From the NCBI GenBank assembly GCA_963825075.1, contig CAWGRX010000022.1, positions 62,001 to 126,000 of the forward strand: a stretch of DNA of 64,000 nucleotides, written 5' to 3'. Within the stretch, counting starts at the first letter, position 1, and the number at the start of each line of letters is the position of its first letter. Position numbers and translations under genes: made by a program. Positions 60,493-64,000 of the stretch are shown here, piece after piece. Source of the stretch: CAWAVN01 sp963825075. Its GTDB lineage: Bacteria; Planctomycetota; Planctomycetia; Planctomycetales; Planctomycetaceae. Below the pieces are notes generated by a model. That model had not been told where the DNA came from and searched no databases. It worked only from the letters and a program-made list of their open reading frames with translations.

Positions 60493-61182
60493 ATGTTAAA
60501 AACCGATGCGCCCGAACGACAAAGCACGACAAACAAGACCGGGATTCTGCTTGTGGACGACCACCCCATCGTCCGCAAGGGCTTGACGATGCTGATTAAC
60601 GGTCAGCCCGATTGGGAGGTGTGCGGCGAAGCGTCAGGGATGTCGGAAGCCATGAATCTCTTTTTCGACAAGCGACCGGAGTTTGTGATTGTCGATCTTT
60701 CCTTGGAGAACGGCAGCGGTTTGGAGTTGATCCGGGCCATTATCAAAGCGGAACCCAAGACGAAAATCCTGGTGCATTCGCTGCACGATGAAAACCTGTT
60801 CGCCGAACGCGCCTTGCGGGCGGGAGCCAAAGGTTACATCAACAAGATGGAATCCACGCATCGCATTTTGGATGCCCTGCGCTGCCTCGAGTCCGGGAAT
60901 CTTTATCTCAGCGACAACATGAAGGAACGCATGCTGTCCCGTTCCGTGGGCGTGACGACGGACGAAACCGATCATTCCCCCGTGGACCGCTTGTCCGACC
61001 GCGAGTTTGAAGTGTTTGAATTGATCGGCAAAGGCATGGCGGTCAAGGAAATCGCTGAGAAGCTGTATCTCTCCCCCAAGACCATCGAAACCTACCGCGA
61101 CAGTATCAAAACCAAGCTGGATCTGAAAAACTCCCGCCAGGTGGTCCAGTACGCCATCCAATGGGTTTTGGAAGAAATGTAA
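60493..61182 (+). CDS. NarL/FixJ-type response regulator
   Basis: The product has 229 residues; AGGAA lies seven bases before the ATG. The receiver domain has Asp22/Asp23 (LLVDDHPIVRKGL), the phosphoacceptor Asp68 (VIVDLSL) and Lys118 (GYINKME). The LuxR-type helix-turn-helix follows at ~165-225 (LSDREFEVFELIGKGMAVKEIAEKLYLSPKTIETYRDSIKTKL). No partner histidine kinase lies within the window. The next gene overlaps its 3' end by 22 bases, suggesting translational coupling. Confidence 0.93.
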   Translation: MLKTDAPERQSTTNKTGILLVDDHPIVRKGLTMLINGQPDWEVCGEASGMSEAMNLFFDKRPEFVIVDLSLENGSGLELIRAIIKAEPKTKILVHSLHDENLFAERALRAGAKGYINKMESTHRILDALRCLESGNLYLSDNMKERMLSRSVGVTTDETDHSPVDRLSDREFEVFELIGKGMAVKEIAEKLYLSPKTIETYRDSIKTKLDLKNSRQVVQYAIQWVLEEM

Positions 61183-61456
61183 TTCGCCGGTACAAGGCGG
61201 AGTATCAAAAGCTGGCCGCCACTTCGCTCAGCCGCAATACCGCGGCCGACCAGTTGGAGCAACAGGGCCGACTTCTGGAAGCACTCACGATTCGAAAGGA
61301 CCAGGCGGCCCGCGTCGGCGATGCCCGGTCGTATCTCGCGTTGGGATTGCTATTGAGCCGGCTCTGCCAGCACGAGGAAGCCCGGTCCGCATTGGACAAA
61401 GCGATCAAGCTTGACCCAAAACAGCCGCAGGCGCATTTCTATCTCAGCCGGGCGCT

Positions 61457-61966
61457 GTTCGCCGAAGCCAAGTAGGGTCCGCTGTGCGGACCATTGATTT
61501 CCGTTTGAGGCTGCAAGTGTGAGAAATACGAGTGTGAAGCAAACGGAGACGATGCCGCCCATTTCTTGAAGCCAAAAAGGGTTCTTCCGGATAATAGGGG
61601 GGGTAGTTCGTAATCTGCACACAAACTCATATGTGGTCTGATGCACTGAATAGGCAAATTCTGACCTCAGCTCAGGCTCAACAAACGGGGGCCGCCCCGC
61701 CCGTCTCACCGTCGCCTCAACCTTCAGGGGCAGGGCGAAAGGCCGAGGCGACGGTGAGACGAACGGGGCTCATCAACCATATTTCTACAAGTATATGGAA
61801 ACTAACCCTTTGCAACTCAGAATGGCTTTCTAGCCGGTATTGAATGGTTCTACCCCCCTATTATCCGGAAGAGCCCCAAAAAGGTCCGCACAGCGGACCC
61901 TACTTGGCTATTATCCGGAAGAGCCCCAAAAAGGTCCGCACAGCGGACCCTACTTGGCTGGGCGCT
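61457..61966. mobile_element. MITE-like nested-palindrome insertion in TPR gene
   Basis: The insert is flanked by GGGCGCT at 61450-61456 and 61960-61966, a possible 7-bp target duplication. Its ends carry family 2 repeats in inverted orientation (61473-61492 and 61933-61952), with the identity extending to AGCCAAG/CTTGGCT. A 50-bp direct duplication lies at 61858-61957. Further inside, CCCCCCTATTATCCGGAAGA is inverted (~61578-61600 vs 61853-61872), and CCGTCTCACCGTCGCCTC (~61698-61716) is inverted near 61741-61762. It encodes no transposase. Confidence 0.8.
61858..61957. repeat. 50-bp direct repeat, two perfect copies
   Basis: The units begin CTATTATCCGGAAGAGCCCC at 61858 and 61908 and each ends in an inverted family 2 palindrome followed by CTTGG. 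Confidence 0.92.
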
Positions 61967-62221
61967 CGAGCGGCTTTCCAAATGGGACGAGGCGATTCAG
62001 GCCTTCCGCATGGCCGCCAAATGCCGGCCCGAAATCGCCGACACGCACCTCTCCTTAGGGGAGGCCTTGGCCAAAGACGGCCGGATCGACGAAGCGGTCG
62101 AACAGTTGGAACAAGCCGACCGCGTCTCCGTCGCGAACGACAACCGAGCCAAAGCCGCCTTGGCCCGGCTACGGGGCAAAACGGAGTGATGTTATATGTT
62201 ATTGGTCACGCGCTGAAGCCA

Positions 62222-63718
62222 TCAGCGTTCCACCCAGATCGGCGTGACCCAAGCCCATTGCCCGTTGTGTTGGGCGACCTGCAAGCGGTAATAATCGGTG
62301 CCGCGGTCCGGCTCATCGGTGAGTTCCGTCTGCACAAGGCAATCGGAAAAGGGAACCAGCGGGCCAATTTTAATGGCCTCCGTCAACCAGCCTCTCTGGT
62401 AATGTGTCCGACCGCCTTGGAGAAGCTCTTCAAGCGAATGCCGATAGCGATGGCCGCTGGCTTCCAAGAAGACGTGAGCGGACAACGGCGCATCGACCAT
62501 AAGGCTTAACCTTTGCATCGCGGCGTGCCGCATGCTGGGATTGCCCGATGTGATCGACCGCCAGGAAACGTGGCGGTCGGTCGCGTGGGTGATTTCGTGC
62601 GGCAGATCGACATCGTCCGGCGATTCGCCCAGTTCGTCGATCCCTTTGGGCGCCACCACCGCCTGCCCGGAAAAGCACGGTTCGACCGATGTGATCGTTC
62701 CTTCGGACAACGTGAGGCGGTTCTCCCAAGAGACCAGCCGATCCTTTCGGCCCCAGCCCCACGTAATGTTCAACCGAAACGGCCCAGCCGGTTCGCCCGC
62801 AGGCTTCGGAAAAAACCGCCCGATGACGCGGCCGTTTTTGAGGAGTTCGACTTTGTCGAGGGAATCCGCGCCGACGACGGCAATTTTGAGATGCCGGCGG
62901 CCGGGATTGCGAACCGTCTCGCCGATCCAGGCCTCATCCACAAACAGCCGGGCATCGATCCGATCGCCCGTTGCCGCGAACACCCGCCGAGCAAGAATCG
63001 CTTCCCACAATGATTCGCGCGTGAGGTCCTTGGCGAACACGCCCATTCGCCCGTCGCCGTGACTGCCGGGGTAGGCTCCGTGATGATCGGTGCCGCCGAC
63101 AATCCCAAACCGAAGTCCTCTTTCCCAGCCGGCCTCGGCCGTGGAATCGGCATCCCGCGGCCCCATGTCGTGGAGCATTGGATAAGGCGACCGTTCATCG
63201 ACCGAGCAGCCATGCAGGGAAAACCCTTCCACAAAAGGCGACAACTCTTGCCGGTACTCATCCCAATTGATGCCTCGGTAACCCGCGGCGTAACCGATGT
63301 GGTGCGGAATCGCGATCGCCTTCGACTTGCTGCAAACCTCTCTCAAGCCCGGCAAGTCGGAAGCATCGGCCAGCGGCAACTCGGGACCCGCGGCATAGAC
63401 GTTGTGATCGCCAAACCGCATCGAATGCCATTCGTAACTGGGGATCGCCACGAAGCTTCCCTCCTGCGACGCCTCGGCCTCCAATTTCAAAAGTCGATCC
63501 CAGTTCCCGGCGAGCGTGGCAAAACCGGCGGTATGGTAATCAATGATGTCCGCATACCGCTCGCGGTCGGCGGGCATGTCGGGCCAAAACGCATGTCCGG
63601 TGACCGAGCAGAAATCGAGTTGTTGCCGCGCTCTCAATAAGGCCTGCTCCACGCTGCCGTGCCCGTAACTGATCGAGCAATGGCTGTGCAGATCGCCCCA
63701 AAACAACTTATAGGACAT
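62222..63718 (-). CDS. PHP-domain / DUF3604-type metal-dependent hydrolase-like protein
   Basis: The product has 498 residues from the ATG at 63718, with GGGGGAG upstream; the longer frame to 63763 overlaps the MFS gene. The PHP-type metal-site motifs are visible: FWGDLHSHCSISYGHGS, LDFCSVTGHAFW, IPSYEWHSMRFGDHNVY, AIPHHIGY and GIVGGTDHHGAYPG. The C-terminal part is a beta-rich domain. The family is common in planctomycetes with no defined reaction; phosphoesterase activity is a guess. It is 13 bp downstream of the MFS gene, so probably co-transcribed. Confidence 0.85.
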   Translation of the reverse strand: MSYKLFWGDLHSHCSISYGHGSVEQALLRARQQLDFCSVTGHAFWPDMPADRERYADIIDYHTAGFATLAGNWDRLLKLEAEASQEGSFVAIPSYEWHSMRFGDHNVYAAGPELPLADASDLPGLREVCSKSKAIAIPHHIGYAAGYRGINWDEYRQELSPFVEGFSLHGCSVDERSPYPMLHDMGPRDADSTAEAGWERGLRFGIVGGTDHHGAYPGSHGDGRMGVFAKDLTRESLWEAILARRVFAATGDRIDARLFVDEAWIGETVRNPGRRHLKIAVVGADSLDKVELLKNGRVIGRFFPKPAGEPAGPFRLNITWGWGRKDRLVSWENRLTLSEGTITSVEPCFSGQAVVAPKGIDELGESPDDVDLPHEITHATDRHVSWRSITSGNPSMRHAAMQRLSLMVDAPLSAHVFLEASGHRYRHSLEELLQGGRTHYQRGWLTEAIKIGPLVPFSDCLVQTELTDEPDRGTDYYRLQVAQHNGQWAWVTPIWVER

Positions 63719-63731
63719 GGCCTCTCCCCCG

Positions 63732-64000
63732 TTATGCAGCCGGCGATGCATCGGCGGTTTCATCCCGAAACAGGGCGAACAGAATCACTGTGCAAATCCC
63801 CGCAATGGCCGCGGCGGTGTACCACACGCCGGTGTAGTTCACCACGCCTTCGTGCGAAAAACGCTTTTGTAGCTCGCCGCTCAGATAGCCGCCCAAGATC
63901 GGCCCCGCGCCGAGCATCACCAAAATGAACGCGGTTTGCGCGGAATGCCGGGCATCCCGCGGGGCGATCCGATCGATGTAAATAAAGGCCCCCGCGAACG
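63732..64000 (-). CDS. MFS transporter, C-terminal part (5' end outside window)
   Basis: The frame is open from the window edge to a TAA at 63732-63734. The visible ~88 residues include FAGAFIYIDRIAPRDARHSA, then QTAFILVMLGAGPILGGYLSG and a final TM helix (YTAAAIAGICTVILFALFRDE). This resembles the C-terminus of nucleoside:H+ symporter-type MFS proteins of planctomycetes. Substrate unknown. Confidence 0.75.
   Translation of the reverse strand, partial: FAGAFIYIDRIAPRDARHSAQTAFILVMLGAGPILGGYLSGELQKRFSHEGVVNYTGVWYTAAAIAGICTVILFALFRDETADASPAA

Larger units (their letters stand above)
61161..62189 (+). pseudogene. TPR protein interrupted by a palindromic insertion
   Basis: Frame one (61161-61475) encodes TPR units (SYLALGLLLSRLCQHEEARSALDKAI, KLDPKQPQAHFYLSRALF) and stops inside a repeat. 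The same protein resumes at 61960 in phase: WALERLSKWDEAIQAFRMAA, DTHLSLGEALAKDGRIDEAVEQLEQA, ending RLRGKTE at 62187-62189. Removing 61457-61966 joins SRAL to ERLSKWDEA, restoring exact TPR spacing. It was probably a ~170-residue TPR protein working with the response regulator it overlaps. Confidence 0.8.

Noticed and set aside
61858..61957. Possible CRISPR or attachment-site duplication
   Set aside because: Only two adjoining 50-bp copies without spacers; better explained as part of the palindromic insertion. No integrase nearby.

Overview
The window looks like part of a planctomycete chromosome (Planctomycetota, most likely Pirellulales-like; the order is a guess). The indicators are a Cys-rich 'YTV' repeat protein, a sulfatase C-terminus, a formylglycine-generating-enzyme (SUMF1)-fold lipoprotein or secreted protein, an S1 protein with a very long disordered N-terminus, a PilM-type operon with Gly-rich partners, an LptD/OstA-like outer-membrane protein (a Gram-negative envelope), and above all a bacterial microcompartment (BMC) locus of the Planctomycetes-Verrucomicrobia (PVM) type.

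Layout. 1-1.5 kb: sulfatase C-terminus, tRNA-Val, a doubtful small ORF. 1.5-16 kb: efflux cluster with one membrane-fusion protein, two near-identical RND pumps and three TolC-like outer-membrane factors. 16-23.5 kb, minus strand: TPR membrane protein, small PLDc_N-like membrane protein, S1-domain protein, SUMF1-fold protein and a prenyltransferase-fold protein with a TonB-like N-terminal architecture. 24.3-31.4 kb: three-gene PilM-type operon. 31.4-39 kb: folC (frameshifted C-terminus) divergent from mutY, a polytopic membrane protein, a PQQ-type beta-propeller protein and a deoxyhypusine-synthase-like protein.

39.4-50.1 kb: the BMC locus, all on the plus strand. Order: DeoR regulator, PduL phosphotransacylase, two hexameric shell proteins (BMC-H), acetate kinase, pentameric shell protein (BMC-P), small membrane protein, CoA-acylating aldehyde dehydrogenase, BMC-P, an RpiB-like protein with a likely encapsulation peptide, BMC-P, class II aldolase, lactate/malate-type dehydrogenase, and a class I aldolase-like gene broken by a frameshift. 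The expected route, from the characterised Planctopirus limnophila system, is fuculose-1-P or rhamnulose-1-P to DHAP plus lactaldehyde, then lactyl-CoA, lactyl-P and lactate plus ATP, with lactaldehyde confined in the shell.

50.1-64 kb: zinc-ribbon membrane protein, YTV protein with a strong terminator, tsaB, a TadC-like/FHA pair, a dgkA-like and LptD-like operon, a NarL-type response regulator, a TPR gene split by a ~0.5 kb palindromic insertion, a PHP/DUF3604 protein and the end of an MFS transporter.

Two window-wide themes stand out. At least three families of short palindromic (REP/MITE-like) repeats occupy the intergenic spaces, in places nested or tandem. At least five genes carry an apparent single-base frameshift with an obviously natural continuation in another frame, which suggests either recent decay or, more likely, uncorrected indels in the assembly.
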